Shown here: piece after piece, positions 24,207 to 32,955 of the stretch | Numbering within the stretch: position 1 is the first letter of the stretch | Layout: every line of letters starts with the position of its first letter | From: an uncultured Lachnospiraceae bacterium | GTDB taxonomy: Bacteria > Bacillota > Clostridia > Lachnospirales > Lachnospiraceae | Reading direction: 5' to 3' | Assembly (NCBI GenBank): GCA_948473115.1 | Contig: CAOKWI010000035.1 | Location: forward strand, 1-42,628 | Length of the DNA stretch: 42,628 bases | Notes under the pieces: generated by a model | Seen by the model: the letters and a program-made list of their open reading frames with translations, nothing else | Database searches by the model: none | Told to the model about the DNA's origin: nothing | Program-made: the position numbers and the translations under genes

Positions 24207-26433
24207 GAAAAGCAGAAACCGGTTTAAAGTGAAGAAGATGTTCTCTTCCTTATTGCTATCCTATGGGGCACTGTTGACAGTGCCCTTTATTATCGTATTT
24301 GTTTTGGTGCGACTTTGGGATATCAGTATGGAAAGATATTATAAGGAGACGGTGAACAACTGCCTGACTGAGGGAAGGCTGGCATTTGAGAAACGGCTGG
24401 AGGTTCTGCAGGCCGGGGCGTTTTCCCTGGTCTACGACAGCGATCTAACCTGGGTCAGCCGCCTGGGCGGGATCAGTCCGGGGGACAGCAATGTCGCCGC
24501 CCTGCGCAAATGTAATGAAAAGCTGAATGATTTCTATGCGGATTCTTCCCAATATCATGAATACTGTGTCATTCTGGAAAATGAATTTGTGTTTCAAAAG
24601 ACAGGGATGTGCGTGGGCAGACAGTTCTTTTATGACAATTACAGGCGGCATGAACAGATGTCATATGAGGAATGGGTGGAGAAAAGCTTTGGGGCAAAGG
24701 GATGGCAGCTGTTCGCCATGCAGCAGGTCGGCCTGGACAGGGCTGCGGAGGAGGCGATGACATATTCCTACCCTATCCGCAGCGGATATGGACAGGCGGG
24801 AACCGTCAGGGGAGTCGTACAGTTTCTCCTGCCCCTGGAAGACGTCAGCGATATGTTTTCCCTGTTGGAGGAGATACAGGGCAGGGTCTATATTTTTGAC
24901 AGGGACGGAACCGGACTGGCAGAGATCGGCAGTGCGGATGCGGAGGGGCCGGGCTGGGAAGACCTGCCGGATCCGGGGGATCACGTGACCACATGGATGA
25001 ACGGCATGGAAGAGCTGGTGCTGAGACAGGATTCCAGGGATGGCAGACTGATCTTCGCGGCAGTGGTTCCCCTGGAGACAGTGACGGGCAATTTAAGCAG
25101 GTCCAAGACAGAAGCATATATTGTCCTTATGATCACCGTATTGTTTGAGATAGCGCTGGGGATACGTTTTGCCATGCGTTACAGCGCGCCTATCCGGAAC
25201 GTGGTGGAAAATATGCAGAGGCTGTTTTCCGCGGAGAATGCGGCGGATCCGCTTTCCGATTATGAATTTCTGGAGAAGGGCGTCAGGGACATGCAGTATA
25301 TCCTGCGGGAGAAGAGCGCCAAAGAACGTCTGAACTTCCTGGCGCTTTTGTTCGGGGGCAATTTCCACACGGAGCAGGAGGTACGTGATGAGGCGAGGCA
25401 TGTGGGGATCGACCTGTCTGCCGCGAGTCATTGCGTTGTTGTCCTGTACAGACAGCAGGGAACGGAGGAGGTGGTGAGATTCCTGGAGAAGGAATACTTT
25501 CGTTCCGCCATGGCATGTTATATGGTGGATGAACAGAGAACGGCGCTTTTGATGGCTGTGGACGCCGGGGAAGCCGGGGAAGCGGAGGCGCAGGGAGAGC
25601 GCCGGCAGCTGCTGAGAAAGCTGATGGATTACGGAATAGAACCGGTCTATGCGGGAGCCGGGCGCAGCTATGCGGACGGGATCGATCTGGCCCTTTCCTT
25701 CCGCCAGGCGTGTTACTGTGCCGATAAGGCGAGAAGGGAGGACAAGCGGGATGAGGTCCTGGAGTACGGAAGGACGCTGAATGACCTGAATATGCCCTGG
25801 TATCCCGCCGAGACGGCGGAGCGGCTGCTGAATTCAGCAAAACACGGAAAGACGGAGAGGGTGAGGGAGATATTCTGCCTGCTGCGCAGGGAAAATATCG
25901 AGAAGGTACATCTGTCTGCTGCCGTGGGAAAGATGCTTGTCTCCAACATTGCGGCGACCCTGATGGCTCTCTGTAACAGTATGGCGGAAAACGAGTATGC
26001 CATGGAAACGGTGGGGCGCATTGAAAAGGAGGAAGATCTGGAGCGGGCGATGGGCTTTCTGGAGGAACAGTTTTTGCTGTTAAGTGAAAAGATTGATTCC
26101 AACAGAGACAAAAAGGCGGAGGAGTACTATGAACGCCTGAAAGCATATATGGAGGGGAAATATGCGGATGAGCAGTTCGGCATGTCCGTGGCCGCGGAGG
26201 AGTTTGGCCTGTCGGAAAGCTACTTTTCCATATTTTTCAAGGAAATCATGGGAAAGTCCTTCAGCAGCTACCTTGAAAATCTCCGGCTGGAAAAGGCCAG
26301 GGGGCTTATAAGCGAGGGGCGGTATGACCTGGAGCAGATTTCCGGCATGGTCGGATACAGCAGCAGCGCCACCTTCCGGCGGGCGTTTAAGAGGGCATAT
26401 GGCGTCGCTCCATCCATGTGGAAGGAAAATTAG
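24199..26433 (+). CDS. Membrane-bound AraC-family regulator of importer 2
   Basis: A 744-residue one-component sensor with the same plan as the protein at 268-2451: membrane helix at about residues 17-37, extracytoplasmic sensor, second helix at about 306-326 (AYIVLMITVLFEIALGIRFAM), cytoplasmic linker, and AraC HTH at about 650-744 (MSVAAEEFGLSESYFSIFFKEIMG ... YSSSATFRRAFKRAYGV). It overlaps the kinase gene, so the regulator of transport is made with the catabolic enzymes. It is the likely activator of the promoter at 26498-26538 in front of the binding-protein gene. Confidence 0.9.
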   Translation: MSEKSRNRFKVKKMFSSLLLSYGALLTVPFIIVFVLVRLWDISMERYYKETVNNCLTEGRLAFEKRLEVLQAGAFSLVYDSDLTWVSRLGGISPGDSNVAALRKCNEKLNDFYADSSQYHEYCVILENEFVFQKTGMCVGRQFFYDNYRRHEQMSYEEWVEKSFGAKGWQLFAMQQVGLDRAAEEAMTYSYPIRSGYGQAGTVRGVVQFLLPLEDVSDMFSLLEEIQGRVYIFDRDGTGLAEIGSADAEGPGWEDLPDPGDHVTTWMNGMEELVLRQDSRDGRLIFAAVVPLETVTGNLSRSKTEAYIVLMITVLFEIALGIRFAMRYSAPIRNVVENMQRLFSAENAADPLSDYEFLEKGVRDMQYILREKSAKERLNFLALLFGGNFHTEQEVRDEARHVGIDLSAASHCVVVLYRQQGTEEVVRFLEKEYFRSAMACYMVDEQRTALLMAVDAGEAGEAEAQGERRQLLRKLMDYGIEPVYAGAGRSYADGIDLALSFRQACYCADKARREDKRDEVLEYGRTLNDLNMPWYPAETAERLLNSAKHGKTERVREIFCLLRRENIEKVHLSAAVGKMLVSNIAATLMALCNSMAENEYAMETVGRIEKEEDLERAMGFLEEQFLLLSEKIDSNRDKKAEEYYERLKAYMEGKYADEQFGMSVAAEEFGLSESYFSIFFKEIMGKSFSSYLENLRLEKARGLISEGRYDLEQISGMVGYSSSATFRRAFKRAYGVAPSMWKEN

Positions 26434-26478
26434 GCAAAAAAACAGGGTAAACCATAGAAATATAGAAAAATAAAGGGA

Positions 26479-26538
26479 ATTGTATCTTGTAAAATGAATT
26501 GTACGGCGTCAAATCCAATGGATTGTACGGCAGATAAT
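26479..26538 (+). promoter_or_regulatory. Probable AraC-dependent promoter with direct repeats
   Basis: ATTGTACGGC occurs twice as a direct repeat (26498-26507, 26522-26531), 24 bases apart, with a partial third copy ATTGTA at 26479-26484. GATAAT (26533-26538) is a plausible -10 box, but the -35 position (26510-26515) has no consensus. Direct repeats covering a poor -35 box are typical of AraC-activated promoters. Confidence 0.55.
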
Positions 26539-26639
26539 GGATTTCAGGTTGTGCCTTACGTGATCCCCCTGTAAACTCGGAATCACAAAAACGAGCGCCG
26601 TGAATGACTGCGGCGGATCCATCAAAAGGAGGATACAAT

Positions 26640-28400
26640 ATGAAAAAGAAAAAGTTATTGGCAATGTCCATGAGTCTTGCTTTGACGGCAGGGCTGTTTG
26701 CCGGATGCGGGACATCCGGCGGAGGCGACAGCCAGCAGGCGTCACAGCCGGGGCAGTCCCAGGCCGTCAGCTCCCAGGCGGCTTCGACGGGAAGCAGCGG
26801 GGAAGATTCTATCTTCAATGCGCCCGGTGAGCTTCCCATTGTGAAGGAGCCTGTCACCCTCACGGTATTTGCTCCCTATAATGAGAACGGTTGGGAGAAT
26901 AATGCGCAGATAAAGGAGCTGGAGGAGCTTACGGGTATTCACCTGGAATGGCAGACCTGTGCGTCCTCCGATAAGGTAAAGGATAAGCTAAGCGTGATCT
27001 TCTCCGGCGATGATATCCCGGACATCATCCTTACAGGCACCAGCAACGCGAATCGTTACGACAAGGCCATGGAGCAGTCCCTGGGCGATCAGGGTCTTGT
27101 GCTTCCCTTAAACGAATACCTGGACACAGTATCCGTGGGTTACAAGGCGGCTTTTGAGCAGATCGACGGCCTGCGGGAGTACATTACCACGCCCAGCGGC
27201 AATATATATACATTGCCCAATGTGGATGGTTCCCTCCATGTACAATATAATATGAAGTGCTGGATCAATACCCAGTGGCTGGAGAACCTGAATCTGGAAA
27301 TGCCTGCGACCACGGAGGAATTTTATAATGTGCTGAAGGCATTTAAGGAGCAGGATGCCAACGGCAACGGCGATCCCAATGATGAGATCCCGCTTTCCAC
27401 CGTTACCTCCGGCGCAGGCACACAGATCGACGGTTTCCTGATGAACCCCTTCCAGCTGACCTCGGAGAACAACAAGCTGTATGTGGATAATGGAACCGTT
27501 ACCTTCGCCCCTGTGCAGGAGGGTTATAAGGAAGGCCTGAAATGGCTGAACCGGCTTTATGAAGAGGGGCTGATTAATCCGGAATCCTTTACCCAGGATA
27601 AGGACAATCAGGTCAACATCAACGAGGCGGGAGATGAGTGCGTGATCGGCGCATTTCTGGCGCAGCGTCCCGGCTATGCCTGCGATCTGTCTACCGAACC
27701 CTTCTCTAAGAAGTGGGAACAGTACCAGTGCCTGCCCCCCCTGACTGGTCCTGACGGACAGTGCGTGGCGTCCTGGAATCCCTATGTCATGTTCCAGTGC
27801 GGCCAGACCTTTATTTCCAGCAGCTGTTCCAATCCTGAGGCAGCGTTCCGTCTGATCGACTACATTGCCACAGAGGAGCAGGTATACAGGCAGGCGCTGG
27901 GGATTGAGGGCGTGCACTATGAGATGCTGGGCGCAGACACCACGGAAGTAGGTCTGGATGGCACCACCAAGGCGCTGTATAAGCGCACCAACGCCGATAC
28001 CACGAACCAGACGCTGCAGCAGCTGATGGGTCTGGTTCGCAGCCCTGAATTCATTGTAGCCGAGGCTACCAATCCCGACCCTTATGCGGAGGATGTGAAG
28101 CCCTTGAACGGCCGCCAGGTTGTGATGTACCAGGGCTCCCTGGATCATCAGGCGGTGCAGCAGTCAAGGGAATCCGTAATGCCCGACCTTTACATGAGCC
28201 CGGAGGATTCCGGCGAGATGTCGCTGCTCAAGACTAATGTCATGGATACGCAGAAAGAGTATATGGTGGGCTTCATCACCGGAACAAAGGATATCGACGC
28301 GGAGTGGGACAGCTACATCAAGGCGCTGAACAATGTGGGGCTGGAGCGTTACCTGGAGCTTTTGCAGAAGGCATATGACGAGTCCCCTTTTTCAAAGTAA
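26640..28400 (+). CDS. Extracellular solute-binding lipoprotein of importer 2
   Basis: A 586-residue group 1 sugar-binding lipoprotein. ATG 26640 follows AGGAGG (26628-26633); the signal MKKKKLLAMSMSLALTAG leads to the lipobox LFAGC, then a Gly/Ser/Gln linker and the mature domain (KEPVTLTVFAPYNENGWENNAQIKELEELTGI). DANGNGDPNDEIPL is the calcium-like loop shared with the protein of operon 1. Length is normal for LplB/YtcP systems. It should capture the oligosaccharide outside the membrane for the permeases downstream. Confidence 0.92.
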   Translation: MKKKKLLAMSMSLALTAGLFAGCGTSGGGDSQQASQPGQSQAVSSQAASTGSSGEDSIFNAPGELPIVKEPVTLTVFAPYNENGWENNAQIKELEELTGIHLEWQTCASSDKVKDKLSVIFSGDDIPDIILTGTSNANRYDKAMEQSLGDQGLVLPLNEYLDTVSVGYKAAFEQIDGLREYITTPSGNIYTLPNVDGSLHVQYNMKCWINTQWLENLNLEMPATTEEFYNVLKAFKEQDANGNGDPNDEIPLSTVTSGAGTQIDGFLMNPFQLTSENNKLYVDNGTVTFAPVQEGYKEGLKWLNRLYEEGLINPESFTQDKDNQVNINEAGDECVIGAFLAQRPGYACDLSTEPFSKKWEQYQCLPPLTGPDGQCVASWNPYVMFQCGQTFISSSCSNPEAAFRLIDYIATEEQVYRQALGIEGVHYEMLGADTTEVGLDGTTKALYKRTNADTTNQTLQQLMGLVRSPEFIVAEATNPDPYAEDVKPLNGRQVVMYQGSLDHQAVQQSRESVMPDLYMSPEDSGEMSLLKTNVMDTQKEYMVGFITGTKDIDAEWDSYIKALNNVGLERYLELLQKAYDESPFSK

Positions 28401-28468
28401 GTCCTGGTAACCTTGTGAGACCGGCTTCATGAAAGCTTGGGAAGCCTGGCTGAAAACAGCAGAGGGAA

Positions 28469-28500
28469 GGGAGGAGTCCCCGGACGGACTCCTCCCTCTT
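28469..28500 (+). terminator. Attenuator-like hairpin between binding protein and permeases
   Basis: GGGAGGAGTCC (28469-28479) pairs perfectly with GGACTCCTCCC (28486-28496), with AGAGGGA/TCTTT flanking. The short, interrupted T tract (TCTTT) suggests partial termination, which would give more binding protein than permease. Confidence 0.6.
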
Positions 28501-28566
28501 TCCCCACATACCAGATGTTTGGAAAATATATGGAAAGGATATGCCGCCCGGGGCGGATAAAATGAT

Positions 28567-29508
28567 ATGAAGGAAGCGAAGAAAATCGAGTTAAGGAAGC
28601 AGAGGCGGAAAAATACGCTGCGCGCTGTAAAGCGTCACTGGCAGCTTTACCTGATCCTGCTGCTGCCGTTGCTTTATCTGGCAGTCTTTAAATACCAGCC
28701 CATCCTGGGTTCCCAGATCGCGTTTCGGGACTACAATTTCAGGGATGGCATCTGGCACAGCCCCTTTGTTGGTCTGAAATATTTTAAACAGTTCTTTGCG
28801 TCGCCGCAGTTTTCCCGGCTGATGGTCAATACCCTGGGACTGTCGGTTTACGGGATCGTGGTGGGGGTGTTCCCCCCGATTATATTGGCTGTGGCGCTGA
28901 ATTATGTGCGTCTGAAAGGGTTTGGCAAAACGGTGCAGATGGTCACCTATATGCCCTATTTTATTTCCACTGTGCTGGTGGTGGGGATCCTGACCCAGCT
29001 GCTGTCGCTGACGGGTCCCGTGAACAGCGTCATCCAGTCCATGGGGGGAGAGGCGGTCCATTTCCTGGGGAAGCCGAAGCTGTTTAAGACGTTGTACGTT
29101 TTTTCCGATGTCTGGCAGAAGACCGGCTATAACGCCGTCATATACATATCGGCTCTGGCGGCTGTGGATCAGGAGCTCCATGAGGCGGCCACGGTGGACG
29201 GCGCCAATATCTGGCAGCGAATCCGTTACATAGACATTCCCAGTATCCTGCCCACGGCGGTGATCCTGCTGATCATGTCCTGCGGACGTATCCTGACCAT
29301 CGGTTATGAGAAGGTACTGCTGCTGCAGAATGACCTGAACATGGCTTCCTCCGATATCATTTCCACTTATGTGTACCGGATCGGACTTACTTCCATGCAG
29401 TACAGCTATTCCACGGCGGTTGGAATTTTCCAGTCCCTGGTATCGCTGATCCTGCTGCTGATGGTAAATAAGATTTCGGACAGGGTTTCGGAAACCAGTC
29501 TGTTCTGA
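28567..29508 (+). CDS. ABC sugar transporter permease of importer 2, LplB-type
   Basis: A 313-residue membrane protein. It has a very basic N-terminus, a first helix at about residues 29-50 (LYLILLLPLLYLAVFKYQP), and an EAA loop LHEAATVDGANIWQRIRYIDIPSI at about 200-223. It is a paralogue of the protein at 2912-3841 with the same motif order. The ribosome site is weak (GGGGCGG about 10 bases upstream). It pairs with the permease at 29577. Confidence 0.9.
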   Translation: MKEAKKIELRKQRRKNTLRAVKRHWQLYLILLLPLLYLAVFKYQPILGSQIAFRDYNFRDGIWHSPFVGLKYFKQFFASPQFSRLMVNTLGLSVYGIVVGVFPPIILAVALNYVRLKGFGKTVQMVTYMPYFISTVLVVGILTQLLSLTGPVNSVIQSMGGEAVHFLGKPKLFKTLYVFSDVWQKTGYNAVIYISALAAVDQELHEAATVDGANIWQRIRYIDIPSILPTAVILLIMSCGRILTIGYEKVLLLQNDLNMASSDIISTYVYRIGLTSMQYSYSTAVGIFQSLVSLILLLMVNKISDRVSETSLF

Positions 29509-29576
29509 GAAGTGACAAATCTGCGTACAGGGCAGATGCCGTACAGGCGGCCCTTACGGGAAAGGCATGGAAAACT

Positions 29577-30461
29577 ATGAAAAAATTAATAGATGGCAAT
29601 AAATGCTTTCATATCGTCAATACCCTTTTTCTGGCGCTCTGTTTTCTGCTCATCGCGCTGCCGATCATGAATGTGATCGCCTCCTCTCTCTCGACGCCCA
29701 GTGCCGTGATCAGAGGACAGGTAAGATTTTTTCCCAGGGGCTTCAATATTGACGCGTACCAACAGATATTTACGAACAGGATGCTGCTCACAGGTTACAG
29801 AAATTCCCTGATATATACGCTGTTGGGAACCTGTATCAATATCGTGATGACGGTGATGGCGGCTTATCCGCTGTCCGTCAGGGACTTTGTGGGCAGAAAG
29901 GTCTTTGCATCTCTGTTTGTTTTTGTTATGATATTTACAGCGCCCCTGATTCCCACATACCTGAATGTGAAGAATCTGAAGCTTTTGGATACCATGTGGG
30001 CTCTGATCCTGCCGGGGGCGATCTCGGTGTACAATATGATCATAGCCAGGACTTATTTTCAGAACAGCATTCCGGGAGAAATGCTGGAATCCGCGCGGCT
30101 GGACGGCTGTGATGACATCAAGGTGCTCACCCGCATGGTGCTGCCCCTGTCAAAGTCCATTATGGCTGTGCTGGTACTGTACTACGCGGTGGCACACTGG
30201 AATTCCTACTTTGACGCGTTCATTTACCTGTCCTCCGATACCAAGTTCACCCTGCAGGTGGTGCTTCGGAACATTATGAGTTCGGCGAAGGCACTGGAGG
30301 AAATGTCAAATGTTACCATGGAGCAGAGTATGCGGGCGGCCAACGTGGAGGTGCTGAAATATGCGGTCATCGTCTTCGGCAGCATCCCCCTGATCGTGCT
30401 CTATCCCTTTGTGCAGAAGCACTTTGTGAAAGGCGTTATGATCGGCTCTGTGAAGGGATGA
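29577..30461 (+). CDS. ABC sugar transporter permease of importer 2, YtcP/AraQ-type
   Basis: A 294-residue membrane protein, second half of the importer channel. Helices start at about residue 14 (VNTLFLALCFLLIALPIMNVI); the EAA loop is GEMLESARLDGCDDIKVLTRMVLPL; the C-terminus FVKGVMIGSVKG is typical. Its stop overlaps an ATG at 30458, the start of an in-frame extension of the glycosidase gene, but the better glycosidase start lies further on at 30602. Confidence 0.9.
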   Translation: MKKLIDGNKCFHIVNTLFLALCFLLIALPIMNVIASSLSTPSAVIRGQVRFFPRGFNIDAYQQIFTNRMLLTGYRNSLIYTLLGTCINIVMTVMAAYPLSVRDFVGRKVFASLFVFVMIFTAPLIPTYLNVKNLKLLDTMWALILPGAISVYNMIIARTYFQNSIPGEMLESARLDGCDDIKVLTRMVLPLSKSIMAVLVLYYAVAHWNSYFDAFIYLSSDTKFTLQVVLRNIMSSAKALEEMSNVTMEQSMRAANVEVLKYAVIVFGSIPLIVLYPFVQKHFVKGVMIGSVKG

Positions 30462-30601
30462 GCCAGGAGAAAGCAGAAAAGGCAGCAGGAAGTGCGGCAG
30501 GAAAGAGAGCAGGAAGTGCGGCAGTGAGGAACAGGTTCTGGACAGCTGCGGGTAAAGAAAGAAGAAAATGCGCAGAAATCGGCGCGGAAATGAGGAAACA
30601 T

Positions 30602-31897
30602 ATGGAAAAATTGCGCGTGAGTGAAAATGGAAGGTATCTGATGCAGGGTGACAGACCCTTTTTCTGGCTGGGCGATACGGCTTGGCTGATGCTTCAGAAG
30701 TTGGACAGGGAGGATATGAGAACCTATCTCAGAAATCGTGCGGAGAAGGGCTATAATGTGATCCAGACGGTGCTGGTACACACTCTGCCCGGCGTGTCGG
30801 AGAGCGGCTGTTCCCTGGCTCCCGGCATCAAGAATGTGACGGACAGGGCATACTGGGAGTTTGTGGATGAGGCGGTGGAGCTGGCGGAGGAGATGGGAAT
30901 CTATCTGGGACTTCTGCCCTCATGGGGCTCCCTGGTCAAGGACGGCATCCTGAACCGGGATAATATCACGGAATATGCGGAGTTCCTGGGAAAGCGTTAT
31001 CAGGGGAGAAGCAATCTGATCTGGATCCTGGGCGGCGATGTGAGAGGAGATGCCGGGCGGGAGGTCTATCCCCTGGAGGCGGAGATCTTGAAGCGTTATG
31101 ACCCGGAGCGGCTTGTGACCTATCATCCCTTCGGGCGTACCTCTTCCTCCCTCTGGTTCCATGACGAGGGATGGCTGGATTTCAATATGTTCCAGTCGGG
31201 GCACAGAAGATATGACCAGGCATCCCTGGGGGAGTGGGACGACAATGCCGGGAAGGAGACCTTCTTCGGGGAGGACAACTGGCGGTATGTGGACCGGGAT
31301 CACGGGCATGAGCGCGTGAAGCCCACGCTGGACGGGGAGCCTTCCTATGAGGGAATCCCCCAGGGTCTGCACAATCCCCGGAATCCCTACTGGGAGGAAT
31401 GGGATGTGCGCCGGTACGCGTACTGGTCCGTCTTTGAGGGCGCGGCGGGACATACCTACGGAAGCAACGCGATTATGCAGTTCTATACAGAGGCGGAGGG
31501 AAAGGGCGCCTACGGAGTGCGGGAGAGCTGGAAGGATGCCATGCATCATCCCGGTTCTGCCCAGATGCGTCATCTGAAGGAACTGATGGAAAGCGTCGAT
31601 TTCGTGAACGGCGGACCCTGCGACGGGATGCTTCTGTACGGGCAGAAGGAGAGGTATCACAGAATAGCGGTCTTTGCAGGGAAGGACTATGTATTCTGCT
31701 ACGACTACAACGGCGATGAGTTCCTGCTGGACCTGAAAGCGTATATGGATCGTCCCATGGCGGCCTATTGGATGAATCCCCAGGATGGCACCTACAGCTA
31801 TATCACCACGCTCCGGGGGGTGGAGAAATGGCTGGCAAGTCCTGTGGCCAGGAAGGACAAAGCCAATGACTGGGTTCTGGTGCTGAGGGAAGTGTGA
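30602..31897 (+). CDS. Apiosidase-like glycoside hydrolase (DUF4038, GH140-type), cytosolic
   Basis: A 431-residue TIM-barrel hydrolase with the DUF4038/apiosidase-like pattern: RPFFWLGDTAWLMLQKL near the N-terminus, NVIQTVLVH, WILGGDVRGD, FNMFQSGH, DGEPSYEGIP, then a C-terminal beta domain. The Asp in ILGGD (residue 146) and Glu in DGEPSYEG (residue 246) are likely the catalytic pair, spaced as in known GH140 enzymes. No signal peptide exists, so the substrate must be imported. Start 30602 follows TGAGG (30591-30595); the frame is open back to ATG 30458, but those 48 residues are low complexity and Lys/Ala/Arg rich. It probably removes apiose or a similar terminal sugar from an imported glycoside. 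Confidence 0.87.
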   Translation: MEKLRVSENGRYLMQGDRPFFWLGDTAWLMLQKLDREDMRTYLRNRAEKGYNVIQTVLVHTLPGVSESGCSLAPGIKNVTDRAYWEFVDEAVELAEEMGIYLGLLPSWGSLVKDGILNRDNITEYAEFLGKRYQGRSNLIWILGGDVRGDAGREVYPLEAEILKRYDPERLVTYHPFGRTSSSLWFHDEGWLDFNMFQSGHRRYDQASLGEWDDNAGKETFFGEDNWRYVDRDHGHERVKPTLDGEPSYEGIPQGLHNPRNPYWEEWDVRRYAYWSVFEGAAGHTYGSNAIMQFYTEAEGKGAYGVRESWKDAMHHPGSAQMRHLKELMESVDFVNGGPCDGMLLYGQKERYHRIAVFAGKDYVFCYDYNGDEFLLDLKAYMDRPMAAYWMNPQDGTYSYITTLRGVEKWLASPVARKDKANDWVLVLREV

Positions 31898-31989
31898 AGA
31901 GAATTTCTAAGCCCGCAAAGTACGCAGACGAAGCAATTCTAACGCTTCACACTGAAGAACGCAGGCGAACTGGTTCGCCTGTGTTCTTC
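31891..31989 (+). repeat. Two hairpins at and after the glycosidase stop
   Basis: AGTGTGAAG (31891-31899, includes the TGA stop) pairs with CTTCACACT (31945-31953), with inner AGAATT/AATTCT. A second, 17-bp stem follows: GAAGAACGCAGGCGAAC (31954-31970) with 31973-31989, one G-T pair and a 2-nt loop. No T tract is present. Confidence 0.6.
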
Positions 31990-32016
31990 TCATTGATTGA
32001 TTGTTTGTGCTGCCCC

Positions 32017-32104
32017 AAAGAGGTGGGCTTTGCCCCCCCAAAGAGGTGGGCTTTGCCCCCCAAAGAGGTGGGCTTTGCCCCCCAAAGAGGTGGGCTTTGC
32101 CCCC
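32017..32104 (+). repeat. Four tandem copies of a 22-23 bp unit
   Basis: The unit begins AAAGAGGTGGGCTTTGCC and is repeated at 32017, 32040, 32062 and 32084, differing only in the length of the C run. Each can fold as GGGC-TTT-GCCC. The unit length is not a multiple of three and no gene is supported across it. It lies directly upstream of the amidohydrolase gene. Confidence 0.85.
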
Positions 32105-32135
32105 TCTTGGCGGCATGGCGGAAAGTGTGAGAAGA

Positions 32136-32924
32136 ATGAAGGAAAAGAAAGTGATCGATTTCCATGTACATCCCTTTCGGGAGTCCTCCTATAATCTCAA
32201 TCTGTATCCGGGGACTTATGAGCCGGATCTGGAAGGTATGAAGAAGCAGCTGACAGAGGCGGGGATCACCCATATCTGCGGCAGTGTGCTGAGGAGGGAG
32301 CGAGATTCTCAAAGCCTGCAGGAAGGCTTCGAAGGCCTGCGGAAGCTGAACAGGGAGGCGCTGCGGTTACAGGAGATGCTGGGGGACTTCTATACCCCTG
32401 GCTTCCATGTCCATCCGGCTTATGTCAGGGAATCCTGTGACGAAATTGCTTTCATGCACGATCAGGGAGTGTGCCTGATGGGAGAACTGGTCCACTATAT
32501 GCATGGCTGGGGCGATTTTTCGGAAAAGAACTGGGCGGAGATCCTGGACGTGGCGGAGCAGTACGGCATGGTCTGCTCCTATCATACGCCCTTTGACTAT
32601 GATATGAGGAGGATGATAGACGCACATCCCGGGATGACCTTTGTGGCGGCTCACCCAGGAGACAGGCAGCGGGTGGCGGAGCATATGGAACTGCTGAAAG
32701 CCTGTCCCAATCTCTGCCTTGACCTGTCCGGCACGGGGCTTCACCGCTTCGGTATGCTGAAACGCCTGGTGGAACAGGCGGGAGCGGACAGACTTCTGTT
32801 CGGCACGGACTATCCCATCTCCAATCCACGGATGTATGTACAGGCGGTGTATGGGGAGGAGATCGGCGAGAAGGAGCGGGAGATGATCTTTCACGGAAAC
32901 GCGGAGAGGATACTGGCGCTGTGA
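32136..32924 (+). CDS. Amidohydrolase-family (Amidohydro_2-like) metal-dependent hydrolase
   Basis: A 262-residue TIM-barrel protein. The metal-binding HxH is VIDFHVHPF (His 10 and 12); further active-site residues are likely in CSYHTPFD, FVAAHPGD and LLFGTDYPISNP. This fits the PF04909 group (lactonases, decarboxylases, related hydrolases). The start at 32136 puts the HxH near the N-terminus; the only nearby ribosome site is weak (GAGAAG). It is the last gene of the probable apiose locus; its substrate is unknown, with a sugar lactone or an aglycone ester as possibilities. A terminator-like hairpin follows. Confidence 0.8.
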   Translation: MKEKKVIDFHVHPFRESSYNLNLYPGTYEPDLEGMKKQLTEAGITHICGSVLRRERDSQSLQEGFEGLRKLNREALRLQEMLGDFYTPGFHVHPAYVRESCDEIAFMHDQGVCLMGELVHYMHGWGDFSEKNWAEILDVAEQYGMVCSYHTPFDYDMRRMIDAHPGMTFVAAHPGDRQRVAEHMELLKACPNLCLDLSGTGLHRFGMLKRLVEQAGADRLLFGTDYPISNPRMYVQAVYGEEIGEKEREMIFHGNAERILAL

Positions 32925-32955
32925 TCTTTATCGGAAACAGTAAAATGATGGAAGC

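Noticed and set aside
30458..30601. N-terminal extension of the glycosidase from the ATG overlapping the permease stop
   Set aside because: 48 low-complexity Lys/Ala/Arg-rich residues with no family match; ATG 30602 has a proper ribosome site and starts where the family begins.
32017..32104. Possible CRISPR array
   Set aside because: The repeats are contiguous without spacers and no cas gene is near.
32001..32135. N-terminal extension of the amidohydrolase through the tandem repeats
   Set aside because: Repeat unit is not a multiple of three, and the HxH motif belongs near the N-terminus as with the start at 32136.
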